Shown in pieces: positions 25,918 to 34,093 of a DNA stretch of 64,000 bases. Below the pieces are notes generated by a model, which saw nothing but the letters and a program-made list of their open reading frames with translations, did not search any database and was not told the origin of the DNA. Source of the stretch: Gordonibacter massiliensis (ex Traore et al. 2017) (lineage in GTDB: Bacteria > Actinomycetota > Coriobacteriia > Coriobacteriales > Eggerthellaceae); contig LT827128.1 of the NCBI GenBank assembly GCA_900170005.1, positions 2,042,168 to 2,106,167 on the forward strand, given 5' to 3'. Position 1 is the stretch's first letter, and every line of letters starts with the position of its first letter. A program made the translations under genes and the position numbers.

Positions 25918-26772
25918 CTACAGGAACCAACCGATCGAAACGCACGCCGCGAGCCCAGCCACCAGCACGGCGACGCTGCCGCCGGTGAGTCGGCGGTCGC
26001 GCAAAGAAGTGCGGCCCGCCTCGGCGCCGTAGCAGCGGGCGTCCATGGCGGCGGCCAGCGCGTCGGCGCGACGGAACAGCCCTACGAACAGCGGGATGAG
26101 CACGGTCTGCCACGCGCGCAGGCGCTGCCACAGGCTGCCCTCGGCGAACGCCGCGCCGCGCGCCTGCTGAGCGTCGTGCACGCGCCCGAATTCCTCGGCC
26201 GTCACGGGAATGAAGCGCAGCGCCAGCGAGAACACCATGGCGATGTCGTCCACCGGCACGCGCAGGCGGCGCAGCGGGCGCAGGAAGTCGGCGAGTGCGT
26301 CGGTGAGCGCCGTGGACGTGGTGGTGTACGTGACCACGAGGCTGGCCACCACCAACAACACGATGCGCGCGGCGAAGAAGCATCCGCGCGCGAAGCCGGC
26401 GGGAACGAAACCGAACGACCCGGCAAGGGCGACGGGCGGCAGCGAGGCGAACGCACCCGGAAACGAGTCGCCCAGAACGGTGGGCACCGCGCCTGGAGCG
26501 GCCTGCGACACATCGAGCGCAAAGCCGTTGAACAGCACCGCGAACCCCGCGATAACGTACACGGGAACGAGAAGCGCGAAGAACCGGCGGACGGGAACTC
26601 CCGACGATGCCGCCACTGCGACGAATACGAGGGCGCACAGCACGAGCCCCGTCCACGTGCCCACAAGGAACAGCGTGACCGAGTACGCGGCGAGCAACAC
26701 GATCTTCACGCGCGCGTCGCACGCGTGAACGGGCGATGATCCGGGGATATAGGAACTGACGTCGATTCGCAT
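25918..26772 (-). CDS. EcfT transmembrane subunit of an energy-coupling factor transporter
   Basis: A 284-residue membrane protein of the CbiQ/EcfT family, which couples substrate-binding S components to ATPase (EcfA) subunits in vitamin and metal uptake. About five membrane segments lie in the first 130 residues; the coupling helices with the short A-R-G type motifs are QQARGAAF and MDARCYG. No EcfA or S-component gene is beside it: the neighbours are the flavoprotein gene and a small helical protein. It may be a shared T component serving several S components encoded elsewhere. Start at 26772 has no strong ribosome site. Confidence 0.85.
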   Translation of the reverse strand: MRIDVSSYIPGSSPVHACDARVKIVLLAAYSVTLFLVGTWTGLVLCALVFVAVAASSGVPVRRFFALLVPVYVIAGFAVLFNGFALDVSQAAPGAVPTVLGDSFPGAFASLPPVALAGSFGFVPAGFARGCFFAARIVLLVVASLVVTYTTTSTALTDALADFLRPLRRLRVPVDDIAMVFSLALRFIPVTAEEFGRVHDAQQARGAAFAEGSLWQRLRAWQTVLIPLFVGLFRRADALAAAMDARCYGAEAGRTSLRDRRLTGGSVAVLVAGLAACVSIGWFL

Positions 26773-26789
26773 GCTGGCAGTATAACGGA

Positions 26790-26818
26790 AAAGCCCGCAG
26801 CGCGATGCTGCGGGCTTT
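26790..26818 (-). terminator. Intrinsic terminator after the small helical protein gene
   Basis: Arms AAAGCCCGCAGC (26790-26801) and GCTGCGGGCTTT (26807-26818), loop of five; on the minus strand the stem ends in four T. It ends the gene at 26871 and separates it from ecfT. Confidence 0.8.
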
Positions 26819-26870
26819 CGAACAGGGTGACAAGGCGAGCAGCCGGAAACTCAGCTCCGACCGCCGGGGA

Positions 26871-27236
26871 CTACCTGCCTTCCCTGATGTTCTCGGCACC
26901 TTGCTTGATGTTGTCCTTCGCGTCCACCGCCGCTTCCTTGATGGCCTCGCCAGCCTTGCCGAGCGACTCCTTCACGGAGTCCATGAAGCCCTCGGACTTC
27001 TGGTCCTTGCGGTCCTCGTGCTGCTGGGCGCGCATGGCGGCATCGGTGCTGCCCGTCTGCTGGGCCACCTGGTGCTCGCGGTCGGCGGCGGCATCCTCGG
27101 CGCGGCGCTCGTTCACGCCGGCCTTCGCCTCGTGGAACGCGTCCTTCACGTTGTTCTTCACGTCGTGGGCCATGTCCTTGGCGCCGTTCTTCATATCGAC
27201 GGACGCGTCGCCCGTCTTGTAAGCCTGATCGACCAT
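26871..27236 (-). CDS. Small hydrophilic helical protein, LEA/CsbD-like
   Basis: A 121-residue, strongly charged protein with no hydrophobic segment. It is almost all predicted helix, with recurring short units such as AKDMAHDVKNNVKDAF and GEAIKEAAVDAKDNIK that resemble the 11-residue repeats of LEA proteins and CsbD-like stress proteins. ATG at 27236 is preceded by AAAGGAGC. It is the third of three small same-strand genes downstream of the ribosomal operon. By analogy it could protect membranes or proteins under stress, but that is inference from composition only. Confidence 0.75.
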   Translation of the reverse strand: MVDQAYKTGDASVDMKNGAKDMAHDVKNNVKDAFHEAKAGVNERRAEDAAADREHQVAQQTGSTDAAMRAQQHEDRKDQKSEGFMDSVKESLGKAGEAIKEAAVDAKDNIKQGAENIREGR

Positions 27237-27396
27237 GCCTGCTCCTTTCAAAGGGGGTTTGCGGATTCGCTCTCATTCTAGAGGCGCGGCTCAGCCTGCC
27301 GGCTTCCGCGCGAAAACAGGGCCTCAACGGTTCGGCCACGAGAACCGATGCGCCGTCTGATGTGGCCAAACGGTCCTTGCAGTTCGAAAGGGCCCC

Positions 27397-27648
27397 TTAA
27401 AGGCGCTCTGACGATTCGGTGGCTATCCGCTCCGTGTCGCCTTCCGCCTTCTCGAAGTCGAACGCGGTGGCGGCGGCCTCCACGGACTCTTTTTCGCAAC
27501 CGTCTCCGTCGACGGCTTCGACGTACTCCTCGGCCTCGCGCTTCACGTCGCGCTCGATGCGCTCGAGGTCGTCCGCCGCCTCGCGGTTCAGCTCGGCCGC
27601 CTCGTCCGCGTCGATGCGGACGTCTTCCTTCGTCGTGGTTTCAGCCAT
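27397..27648 (-). CDS. Small acidic protein of unknown function
   Basis: An 83-residue, glutamate/aspartate-rich protein (DEAAELNREAADDLERIERD) with no membrane segment and no family I recognise. The ATG is preceded by AAAGGAGCC at a good distance. It lies in the middle of a group of three small charged genes on the same strand (26871, 27397, 27779), each with its own ribosome site and gaps of 130-160 bases. Predicted largely helical or disordered. A shared stress-related role with its neighbours is possible, not shown. Confidence 0.7.
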   Translation of the reverse strand: MAETTTKEDVRIDADEAAELNREAADDLERIERDVKREAEEYVEAVDGDGCEKESVEAAATAFDFEKAEGDTERIATESSERL

Positions 27649-27778
27649 GGTCCGGCTCCTTTCGTTTGTACTTCCACCTGCTGGGAAGGGCTTGCTATCG
27701 AATCTATTGTAGCCGCCGACTCTCCCCAGGCCGGTTTCCGCACGCTGACGGTCGCGCAACAGTTGGCTCGGGCCTATC

Positions 27779-28117
27779 TCATCCTTTGTTGCCGCGCGCG
27801 TCGCCGAACAGGTTGACCATCGTCTCGCGCACGTGCTCGATGAGCACGGGCACCTCGCGGTACACTTCTCCGGCCGCCTCCTGGGAATGGCGCGCCACCT
27901 CGCCAGCCATCCCCTGCACGTGGTCGCCCACGTCGCCGAACGCGTCCTGCGCGTGGCGCTGCAGCTCGCCAGCCATATCCTTGGCATGGCCTCCCATCTC
28001 ACCGAACGCCTCCATCGAATGTTGCTGCACGTCGCCGGCCATGTCCTTCATGTGCCACGCCACGTTCATCTTGTCGTCAGACACGGGCTTCCCGTCTGCG
28101 GATTCACGATCTTCCAT
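27779..28117 (-). CDS. Small protein with three ~22-residue helical repeats
   Basis: A 112-residue protein. Between about residues 23 and 90 it carries three tandem degenerate units of about 22 residues: DMAGDVQQHSMEAFGEMGGH, DMAGELQRHAQDAFGDVGDH and GMAGEVARHSQEAAGEV. Each has a conserved MAG, a His at the same place and an acidic pair, suggesting amphipathic helices with regularly spaced histidines. The C-terminus (VPVLIEHVRETMVNLFGDAR) is a further helix. ATG at 28117 has AAAGAGG upstream. I do not recognise a family. It neighbours two other small charged proteins. Confidence 0.75.
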   Translation of the reverse strand: MEDRESADGKPVSDDKMNVAWHMKDMAGDVQQHSMEAFGEMGGHAKDMAGELQRHAQDAFGDVGDHVQGMAGEVARHSQEAAGEVYREVPVLIEHVRETMVNLFGDARGNKG

Positions 28118-28271
28118 ACGAGCCTCTTTCCTTGCTGCGGATTGCGGTGAGCGGGCAGAGAGCACCCTGTTTCACCCTATGGTAGACCAGCATGCGCAGG
28201 GGATGTGCAACTGGGAGAAAACGCGTTCTTGACGCGTTGATGGCAGGTCGCGCAACCGAGGGGGAACGCGA

Positions 28272-28295
28272 AACGGGGACCCGAAGGTCCCCGTT
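28272..28295 (-). terminator. Hairpin ending the ribosomal operon
   Basis: Arms AACGGGGACC (28272-28281) and GGTCCCCGTT (28286-28295) around CGAA (TTCG on the transcribed strand, a stable tetraloop), 34 bases past the rplQ stop. Only a short T run follows. Confidence 0.65.
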
Positions 28296-28328
28296 CGATG
28301 CAGTGCGTTTATGCGGTCCAGAGAAGGG

Positions 28329-28964
28329 CTATTCGGTCTTTTCCTTCTCCGCAGCCTCGGCCTCGGCAGCTTCCGCGTTCTCGGCGGCGGCTTCCTCGGC
28401 CTTGTCGGCGGCCTCGACGGCAGCCTCCTCGGCTTTGGCCTCGACGGCTTCGGCCTTGGCTTCCTCGGCGGGAGCCTCAACGGCCTCGGGAGCCTTCTCC
28501 TCGGCCTGGGCCTCGGGCCCCTCGGTCTTCTCGACCTTCTTCGGAGCGGCCTTCTTCGCAGCCTTCTTGGCCGCGGGCTTGGCCTCTTCCTTCTTCGCCT
28601 TCACGGGCTCGGTCACCATCTCCATGATAACCATGGGGGCGTCGTCGCCCTTGCGGGGACCCAGCTTCATGATGCGGGTGTAGCCGCCCTGGCGATCCTG
28701 GAACATGCCCTGCGCGACCTTCTCGAACACCTCGCGCACGAGCTCCTTGTCGCCCAGCGCCGCGATGGCGAGACGGCGGGAATGCAGGTCGCCGCGCTTC
28801 GCCCACGTGATGATCTTGTCAACGTCGGGACGGATCTCCTTGGCGCGCGACTCGACGGTCTTGATGCGGTCGTTCGCCAGCAGCGCGCACACCAGGCTCT
28901 TCTTCATGGCCTTGGTGTGGCTGGTGTCGGTGCCCAGCTTGCGCCCCTTCTTGTAGTGTCTCAT
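28329..28964 (-). CDS. rplQ: Ribosomal protein L17 with long acidic/alanine-rich tail
   Basis: Large-subunit protein near the exit tunnel. The first about 120 residues are a standard L17 (MRHYKKGRKLGTDTSHTKAM at the start, LANDRIKTVESRAKEIRP, GGYTRIMKLGPRKGDDAPM). The total is 211 residues because of a tail of about 90 residues made almost only of Ala, Glu, Lys and Val (for example KAEEAAVEAADKAEEAAAEN). Such tails occur in actinobacterial L17 but this is long. It is the last gene of the operon, 13 bases after rpoA. Confidence 0.97.
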   Translation of the reverse strand: MRHYKKGRKLGTDTSHTKAMKKSLVCALLANDRIKTVESRAKEIRPDVDKIITWAKRGDLHSRRLAIAALGDKELVREVFEKVAQGMFQDRQGGYTRIMKLGPRKGDDAPMVIMEMVTEPVKAKKEEAKPAAKKAAKKAAPKKVEKTEGPEAQAEEKAPEAVEAPAEEAKAEAVEAKAEEAAVEAADKAEEAAAENAEAAEAEAAEKEKTE

Positions 28965-28977
28965 GATCTCGTATCTC

Positions 28978-29928
28978 CTAAAGCTTCAAATTGAGGTCCA
29001 TGGAAATGAGCTTGTCCTTCACTTCCTCGATGGACTTCGCACCAAAGTTCCTAATGTTCAGCAAGTCGTTTTCGGAGAACTCGACGAGCTGGCGGACGGA
29101 ATGGATGCCGGCGCGCTTCAGGCAGTTGTAGGAACGGACGGAAAGGTCCAGGTCCTCGATCTGCTTGTCCAGCTCGGCATTGGACTCCTGCCCCTCGGGA
29201 GCGAAGATGGAAGGAACCTCGCCTTCCTCCTCGTCCACGATGTCGGACAGGCCCAAAAACGCCCCCATGTACTGGTTGATGATGTTGGCGGCTCGGCACA
29301 CGGCTCCGGAAGGCGCGATGGAACCGTCGGTCTCAACCTCCAGCACGAGCTTGTCGTAGTCGGTGCGCTGACCCACACGGGTGTCGGTGACGTTGAGCGT
29401 GCACCGGCGGACCGGCGAGAACAACGAGTCAACGTGGATGACGCCGATGGGATCCTCGGTGCGCTTGTTGCGCTCCGCGGACACGTAGCCGCGGCCCACC
29501 CCGATACGGATCGTCATGTCCAGCTGGCCGCCGTCGGCAACCGTGGCGATGACGTGCTCCGGGTTCACCAGCGTGAACTCGGTGGGGATGTCCAGGTCGG
29601 CGCCCGTCACCGTGCAGGGGCCCTCGGCGGACACGTGGGCCGTGGCCTCTTCGATATCCTCGTTGAGCGCGGAGAACACGAGGCCCTTCACGTTCAGCAC
29701 GATATCGGTGATGTCCTCGATGACGCCCTCGGCCGTGGTGAACTCATGTTGCACGCCCTCGATCTGGATGGCGGTTGCTTTCGCACCGTCAAGCGACGAG
29801 AGCAGCACGCGGCGCATGCAGTTGCCCAGCGTGTAGCCGTAGCCACGCTCGAGCGGTTCCACGACGAAACGCGCGACAGTGTCGTTGACTTCTTCCGTTG
29901 TTACCGTAGGCCTCATGAACTCTGTCAT
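28978..29928 (-). CDS. rpoA: RNA polymerase alpha subunit
   Basis: A 316-residue alpha subunit that nucleates RNA polymerase assembly. The N-terminal domain has VEPLERGYGYTLGNCMRRVL and ARPVRRCTL-like contacts (SPVRRCTLNVTDTRVGQRTD); the C-terminal domain, which touches UP elements and activators, contains LDLSVRSYNCLKRAGI and LLNIRNFGAKSIEEVKDKL. The linker between is acidic (EEEGEVPSIFAPEGQE). Length and order are normal. Upstream is rpsD, downstream rplQ, the standard order. Confidence 0.98.
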   Translation of the reverse strand: MTEFMRPTVTTEEVNDTVARFVVEPLERGYGYTLGNCMRRVLLSSLDGAKATAIQIEGVQHEFTTAEGVIEDITDIVLNVKGLVFSALNEDIEEATAHVSAEGPCTVTGADLDIPTEFTLVNPEHVIATVADGGQLDMTIRIGVGRGYVSAERNKRTEDPIGVIHVDSLFSPVRRCTLNVTDTRVGQRTDYDKLVLEVETDGSIAPSGAVCRAANIINQYMGAFLGLSDIVDEEEGEVPSIFAPEGQESNAELDKQIEDLDLSVRSYNCLKRAGIHSVRQLVEFSENDLLNIRNFGAKSIEEVKDKLISMDLNLKL

Positions 29929-29957
29929 GTTGTGTAAGCCTCCTTACTATGCCGCGA

Positions 29958-30584
29958 TTATTTCGAGTAAAGTTCGACGATGAGCTGTTCGCGAATGTCC
30001 AAATCGATTTGATCGCGTTGCGGAAGAGCAAGCACGCTGCCCTGCAGTTTCTCGATATCGACCTCGAGCCACGCCGGCACCTGCACGCGCTCGTTGGAGA
30101 TGAGCGCGCTCTTGATGACCAGCAGGTCCTTGGCCTTGGGGGCCACGGCAACCAGGTCGCCCGCCTTCACGCGGAACGACGGGATGTCCACGCGGCGGCC
30201 GTTCACGGTGATGTGGCCGTGACGCACCTGCTGACGAGCCTCGGCGCGAGACTTCGCGAAACCGAGACGGTACACGACGTTGTCCAGACGGCTCTCGAGG
30301 ATGCGCAGCAGGTTCTCGCCCGTGACGCCCTGCTGGCGGCCGGCGATCTCATAGTAGTGATGGAACTGCTTCTCGAGGATGCCGTAGATGCGCTTGGTCT
30401 TCTGCTTCTCGCGCAGCTGCAGACGGTATTCGCTTTCTTTCACGCGCTTCTTGCCGGCTTCGCCCGGCGCGTAGTTGCGGCGCTCGATTGCGCACTTGTC
30501 CGTGTAGCAGCGATCGCCCTTCAGGAAGAGCTTCGCACCTTCACGACGGCACAAACGGCAGTCCGCTCCAGTATAACGAGCCAT
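29958..30584 (-). CDS. rpsD: Ribosomal protein S4
   Basis: Small-subunit assembly protein that binds 16S rRNA and, in many bacteria, represses its own operon. The 208-residue sequence begins [20 protein letters not shown] and keeps four cysteines (C9, C12, C26 and C31, the last two in CYTDKC), so it is the zinc-binding form. The S4 RNA-binding domain is [20 protein letters not shown]. Start has AAAGGA upstream. It lies between rpsK and rpoA. Confidence 0.98.
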   Translation of the reverse strand: MARYTGADCRLCRREGAKLFLKGDRCYTDKCAIERRNYAPGEAGKKRVKESEYRLQLREKQKTKRIYGILEKQFHHYYEIAGRQQGVTGENLLRILESRLDNVVYRLGFAKSRAEARQQVRHGHITVNGRRVDIPSFRVKAGDLVAVAPKAKDLLVIKSALISNERVQVPAWLEVDIEKLQGSVLALPQRDQIDLDIREQLIVELYSK

Positions 30585-30603
30585 AATACTTCGATCCTTT
30601 CAG

Positions 30604-31002
30604 TTACACGCGACGACGCTTGCGCGGACGGCAACCGTTGTGCGGAATGGGTGTGCAATCCTGAATGCTGGAAACTTCCAGACCGGCGGCCTGCAGCGAG
30701 CGGATGGCCGTCTCGCGACCCGAACCCGGGCCCTTGACGAACACCGCCACCTTGCGGAGGCCATGCTCCATAGCCGTTTTCGCGGCGGCCTCGGCGGCCA
30801 TCTGCGCGGCGAACGGCGTGGACTTGCGGGAGCCCTTGAAGCCAACCGTGCCGGCGGACTGCCAGGAGATCACATTGCCCTGGGGATCGGTGATGCTCAC
30901 AATGGTGTTGTTGAACGTAGACTTGATGTGCGCGGCGCCCACGGCGATGTTCTTACGCTCGGAACGCTTGATGCGCGTGCGCACGTTTTTCTTTGCTGCC
31001 AC
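30604..31002 (-). CDS. rpsK: Ribosomal protein S11
   Basis: A 132-residue platform protein of the 30S subunit. Typical blocks are [60 protein letters not shown] and the C-terminal [18 protein letters not shown]. Eleven bases separate it from rpsM. Nothing unusual. Confidence 0.98.
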   Translation of the reverse strand: MAAKKNVRTRIKRSERKNIAVGAAHIKSTFNNTIVSITDPQGNVISWQSAGTVGFKGSRKSTPFAAQMAAEAAAKTAMEHGLRKVAVFVKGPGSGRETAIRSLQAAGLEVSSIQDCTPIPHNGCRPRKRRRV

Positions 31003-31012
31003 TTAAGCTACC

Positions 31013-31381
31013 TCACTTCTTCTTTCCGCCGATTTGCTTACGAGGACCCTTGCGGGTACGCGCGTTCGTGTGCGTGCGCTGTCCGCGAACGGGCAGGCCG
31101 CGACGATGGCGCAGGCCACGATAGCAACCGATCTCCATGAGGCGCTTCACGTTCTGGGAAACCTCGCGGTGCAGGTCGCCCTCCACCTTGATGTTCTCCT
31201 GGATGTAATCGCGCAGCTTCGTCAGATCGTCCTCCGTGAGGTCCTTGACGCGGACGTCGGGATCGACGCCGGTGTCGGCGAGGATCTTTTTGGAGGTGGT
31301 CAGACCGATGCCGTAGATGTAGGTCAAGCCGATTTCAACGCGCTTGTCGCGAGGAAGGTCGACACCAACAAGACGAGCCAT
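31013..31381 (-). CDS. rpsM: Ribosomal protein S13
   Basis: A 122-residue protein of the 30S head that contacts the P-site tRNA and the large subunit. Blocks: [32 protein letters not shown], and the C-terminal [20 protein letters not shown] with a lysine-rich end. It follows rpmJ by 18 bases. Confidence 0.98.
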   Translation of the reverse strand: MARLVGVDLPRDKRVEIGLTYIYGIGLTTSKKILADTGVDPDVRVKDLTEDDLTKLRDYIQENIKVEGDLHREVSQNVKRLMEIGCYRGLRHRRGLPVRGQRTHTNARTRKGPRKQIGGKKK

Positions 31382-31399
31382 AGATGATTCTCCTCTTTC

Positions 31400-31513
31400 C
31401 TAGCCCTGACGCTGCTTGTGGCGCGGGTTCTCGCAGATGACGAGCACCTTGCCGTGGCGTCGGATGATCTTGCATTTGTCGCACATTTTCTTGACCGAAG
31501 GACGTACCTTCAT
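31400..31513 (-). CDS. rpmJ: Ribosomal protein L36
   Basis: A 37-residue ribosomal protein ([19 protein letters not shown] and so on). The four zinc ligands C11, C14, C27 and H32 of the zinc-binding form are present ([15 protein letters not shown]). GAAAGGAAATG precedes the ATG. It sits between infA and rpsM in the conserved order. Confidence 0.97.
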   Translation of the reverse strand: MKVRPSVKKMCDKCKIIRRHGKVLVICENPRHKQRQG

Positions 31514-31696
31514 AATCATTTCCTTTCGGTTTATGTGTTGCTCAGGTCTATACATACGCCCAGCCGCAGGCGGTTGTTTTCTTGCTTGTCGTTCGTGCTT
31601 GATCGTGCTTGTGCGGAGCCGTTCGCGCAACGCGTTTCGCGCTGCTGACACACAAAATGCGCACACCTGGTTCACAGGTTGCGCAAAATCGCATGC

Positions 31697-31915
31697 TTAC
31701 TTGAAGCGGTAGGTGATGCGCCCGCGGTTCAGGTCGTAGACGGACAGCTCCACCGTCACCTTGTCCCCCGGGAGGATCTTGATATAGTGCATGCGCATCT
31801 TGCCGGAAATATGGGCCAATATCTTGTGGCCGTTTTCGAGCTCCACCCTAAACATAGCGTTCGGCAACGCTTCGAGGACGGTCCCCTCGAGCTCGATAAC
31901 ATCTTCTTTGGTCAA
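31697..31915 (-). CDS. infA: Translation initiation factor IF-1, TTG start
   Basis: A 72-residue OB-fold factor that occupies the ribosomal A site during initiation. Core: [53 protein letters not shown]. The start codon is TTG (followed by ACC AAA GAA): it is preceded by GAAGGAGC at the right distance, no ATG is available, and the 72-residue length equals the family norm. It is the first gene of the run infA-rpmJ-rpsM-rpsK-rpsD-rpoA-rplQ, with a gap of about 180 bases to rpmJ in which I see no gene. Confidence 0.95.
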   Translation of the reverse strand: MTKEDVIELEGTVLEALPNAMFRVELENGHKILAHISGKMRMHYIKILPGDKVTVELSVYDLNRGRITYRFK

Positions 31916-32153
31916 AAGTGCTCCTTCAAGCAAATCGTCACTAAACAGCAACCATAGATGATACCAAAAGATGGGAGCAGAGGGCAAGAAAAATAAACGG
32001 GCGCACAACACCAACAAACCCGCTGGTTCGAAGTCACCTGCTTGCCAGGCGTGCGGTTCGATGCCGCGCGGTCCTCGCCGAAGAAGCGGGACCGCCAGGT
32101 ATTCGCGCGAAGCGCAGCCGCCTTGTCGGCTTGGGTCGTGCAGCGTCCGAAAC

Positions 32154-32227
32154 TGGCTGGGCCACCAGGATTCGAACCTGGATAGCTGGTACCAAAAACC
32201 AGAGTCCTGCCGTTGGACGATGGCCCA
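32154..32227 (-). tRNA. tRNA-Gln (anticodon TTG)
   Basis: Minus strand. The acceptor stem pairs TGGGCCA with TGGCCCA, followed by G and an encoded CCA. The anticodon arm is CTGGT-TTTTGGT-ACCAG, giving anticodon TTG. The T arm is CCAGGTTCGAATCCTGG. 74 bases including CCA. It lies 65 bases downstream of tRNA-Lys in the same direction. Confidence 0.95.
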
Positions 32228-32292
32228 ATTTCGGACGGAGGCGCTTGCAGCGCGGCGCGCCCGGATGGGCGCCGTGCGCACGGACATTGAAA

Positions 32293-32368
32293 TGGTGGGC
32301 CGTGAGGGAGTCGAACCCGCGACCTTGGGATTAAAAGTCCCCTGCTCTACCAGCTGAGCTAACGGCCC
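32293..32368 (-). tRNA. tRNA-Lys (anticodon TTT)
   Basis: Minus strand. The acceptor stem pairs GGGCCGT with ACGGCCC, then A and an encoded CCA. The D arm is GCTCAGCTGGTAGAGC, anticodon loop CTTTTAA (anticodon TTT), T arm GCGGGTTCGACTCCCTC. 76 bases with CCA. It is upstream of tRNA-Gln, and the two are probably transcribed together. Confidence 0.95.
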
Positions 32369-32544
32369 ACGTCCGCAATGCGCAAGTACTCATTTTAGCC
32401 GGGGCGGCGAGGGCGGTCAATGAAAATGTTGGCAACATGCGCGGCAACATGCACGCTCCTTGGAATGCCGCGGTCGAGCCGCGCGGGCATGAGGCAGTAT
32501 AAAGGTCGTCGAGCGCGCCTCTTCGCGGCCGCCTTGTAGAAGAT

Positions 32545-32657
32545 ATGACCGATGAAAATCGGTAGAGCCTCCTTTATGTAGGTCGTGGGTTAGGCGACAA
32601 TCGTTTTCGTCAAAGAAAGCGCAGTCGATTACCACATACAAAGAGAAGGAGGCTCCG
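32545..32657 (+). ncRNA. Structured leader of the IS110 transposase, candidate bridge RNA
   Basis: The 113 bases before the transposase ATG fold on inspection. A 5' hairpin ACCGAT-GAAA-ATCGGT (32548-32563) is followed by GAGCCTCCTT (32565-32574), which is the exact complement of AAGGAGGCTC (32646-32655), the transposase ribosome site. Between them lie smaller pairings (GTGG with CCAC, GCGAC with GTCG) and large loops. IS110-family elements are known to make a bridge RNA from a non-coding end, with a 5' stem-loop and two guide loops; the layout fits, but the true ends and guides are not determined. Confidence 0.45.
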
Positions 32658-33740
32658 ATGAGGTATTCTACCATTGTCGGCATCGACACGCATGCAAGGA
32701 AGAACTCCGTCTGCGCGCTGGATACCAAGACAGGCGAGATCACCCAGGCCACCCTTTCCGCCGATCCGGACCAGCTCGTCTCTTGGATTGAAAAGGGCGG
32801 CTTCGCCAAACCCGTGCATTGCGTCTACGAGTCGGGGCCCACCGGCTTCGGCCTCGCCCGCGCGCTCGTCGAGGCGGGCGTCCCCTGCACGGTGGCCGCC
32901 GCCTCCAAGCTCCCCCGAAGGACCGACAAGCAGAAAAACGACAAGCGCGACGCCCAGTGGCTCGCCCGCATGGCGGCGGCGGGCTCGGTAAGGGCGGTCT
33001 ACATCCCCACGCCCGAGCAGGAGTCCCTGTGCCACCTCTCGAGGCTGCGAGACGAGGCGGCGCGCGACCTCAAGCGGGCGCGGCAACGGGTCGCCTCGTT
33101 CCTGCTGCTCACCCGCACCTCCTACACGCTCACCAAGAAGCGCTGGACCAAGAGGTTCTACGAGTGGTCGGCCGCCTACGAGTTCCCCTGCGAGGGGGAC
33201 ACGTTCGCATTCCGCTCGAAGGTCAACGCCGCCCTGCGCTGCGCGCCGCGCTTGCGCGCGCTCGAGGACGCGATGCACCGGGCGGCGGCCGACTCGCCCG
33301 CCGTGTCCAAGGCCATGGAGCGGCTTTTGTGCATCCACGGCATCGGCAAGGTCACCGCGTTCGCGCTCGTGTGCGAGGTCTACGACTTCCACCGATTCTC
33401 GAAAGGCTCGGCCTTCGCCTCGTTCGTCGGCCTCGTCCCCTCCGAGAGCTCCAGCGGGGCCAAAGAGGCGCGGGGCCCTATCGCGAAAACCGGCAACTCG
33501 CACCTGCGGCGCCTGCTCATGGAGGCGGCCGGATGCTACTCCAACCGCGTGAAGGCGGTGAAGCTGGAGGACGGGCGCATCCCCGAAGCCGTGCGCGCCA
33601 AGGTGGAGAAGTGCGCCTCCCGCCTCAAGAAGAGAAGGGAGCGTCTGAGGGAGCGGAAGGTCCCGGCCAACAAGGCCAAGGTGGCCGTCGCGCGGGAGCT
33701 GTGCGAGTGGATCTACTACATAATGGTGGTGCCCGCCTAA
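32548..33740 (+). mobile_element. IS110-family insertion sequence (minimal extent)
   Basis: Minimal span covering the structured leader and the transposase. IS110 elements lack clear terminal inverted repeats and often make no target duplication, so I cannot fix the ends: the left end lies at or before about 32540 and the right end somewhere in 33741-34017. The neighbours (tRNA-Lys and a UspA gene) seem intact, so the element sits between genes. Confidence 0.7.
32658..33740 (+). CDS. IS110-family transposase
   Basis: A 360-residue recombinase with the two-domain plan of the family. The N-terminal RuvC-like domain carries D10 (GIDTHA), E58 (YESGPTG), D95 and D98 (KNDKRDAQW), the complete DEDD set. 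A helical region follows, then the C-terminal transposase domain with LLCIHGIGKVTAFAL and the serine loop PSESSSGAKEARG with KTGNSHLRRLLMEA. The full length and intact motifs say it is probably active. Its ribosome site AAGGAGGCTCCG can pair with an upstream complement, suggesting translational control. Confidence 0.95.
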   Translation: MRYSTIVGIDTHARKNSVCALDTKTGEITQATLSADPDQLVSWIEKGGFAKPVHCVYESGPTGFGLARALVEAGVPCTVAAASKLPRRTDKQKNDKRDAQWLARMAAAGSVRAVYIPTPEQESLCHLSRLRDEAARDLKRARQRVASFLLLTRTSYTLTKKRWTKRFYEWSAAYEFPCEGDTFAFRSKVNAALRCAPRLRALEDAMHRAAADSPAVSKAMERLLCIHGIGKVTAFALVCEVYDFHRFSKGSAFASFVGLVPSESSSGAKEARGPIAKTGNSHLRRLLMEAAGCYSNRVKAVKLEDGRIPEAVRAKVEKCASRLKKRRERLRERKVPANKAKVAVARELCEWIYYIMVVPA

Positions 33741-34017
33741 GACAGCGCCGTTCCCATAGAGCCTTTTGCATCCTGTTCGTTTGTCGATGGCGCCTCGGAC
33801 GACCCGCGATTGCCCTATGCACAGCCCCCCTCAAGGGCCGCGTGCGATCGTAGAATCGGCTCGCATGATCCGATCAACAAGCGGAAACCGTCCAGCCGAA
33901 GGCATCTAAATGCGGCAACCAAGCCCCGTCCTCGGGGCGGCGACACGCGGATATGAGACTGTTCACAGTGCTTGACGCAGGAAAACGCGTCTGACATCCG
34001 GCAAGATGCAAAGCGGC
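33741..34017. other. Non-coding right flank of the IS110 element
   Basis: No gene seen. It contains small hairpins (CCCCGTCCTCGGGG at about 33928; GCATCTAAATGC at about 33901). In the IS1111 subgroup the guide RNA is encoded on this side, so the right end and perhaps part of an RNA may lie here. It is followed by a strong terminator at 34018, implying a transcript reaches it. Confidence 0.45.
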
Positions 34018-34058
34018 GGCCCCCGGCCCGTCCGGCCAGACGGGCCGGGGGCCTTTTT
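34018..34058 (+). terminator. Strong intrinsic terminator
   Basis: Perfect 15-bp stem (34018-34032 with 34039-34053), loop CGGCCA, then five T. On the plus strand, nearly 280 bases after the transposase stop. It would end transposase read-through or an RNA from the right flank. Confidence 0.85.
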
Positions 34059-34093
34059 GCCATGATCTCGTTGTTGACAAGACATCGGTCATA

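Noticed and set aside
26210-26728. A plus-strand frame of 172 codons opposite ecfT
   Set aside because: Antisense of a recognised membrane protein; Thr/Ala/Arg-rich with no motif.
31416-31712. A plus-strand frame between rpmJ and infA
   Set aside because: Mostly antisense to rpmJ and its leader; the order infA-rpmJ-rpsM on the minus strand is the conserved one.
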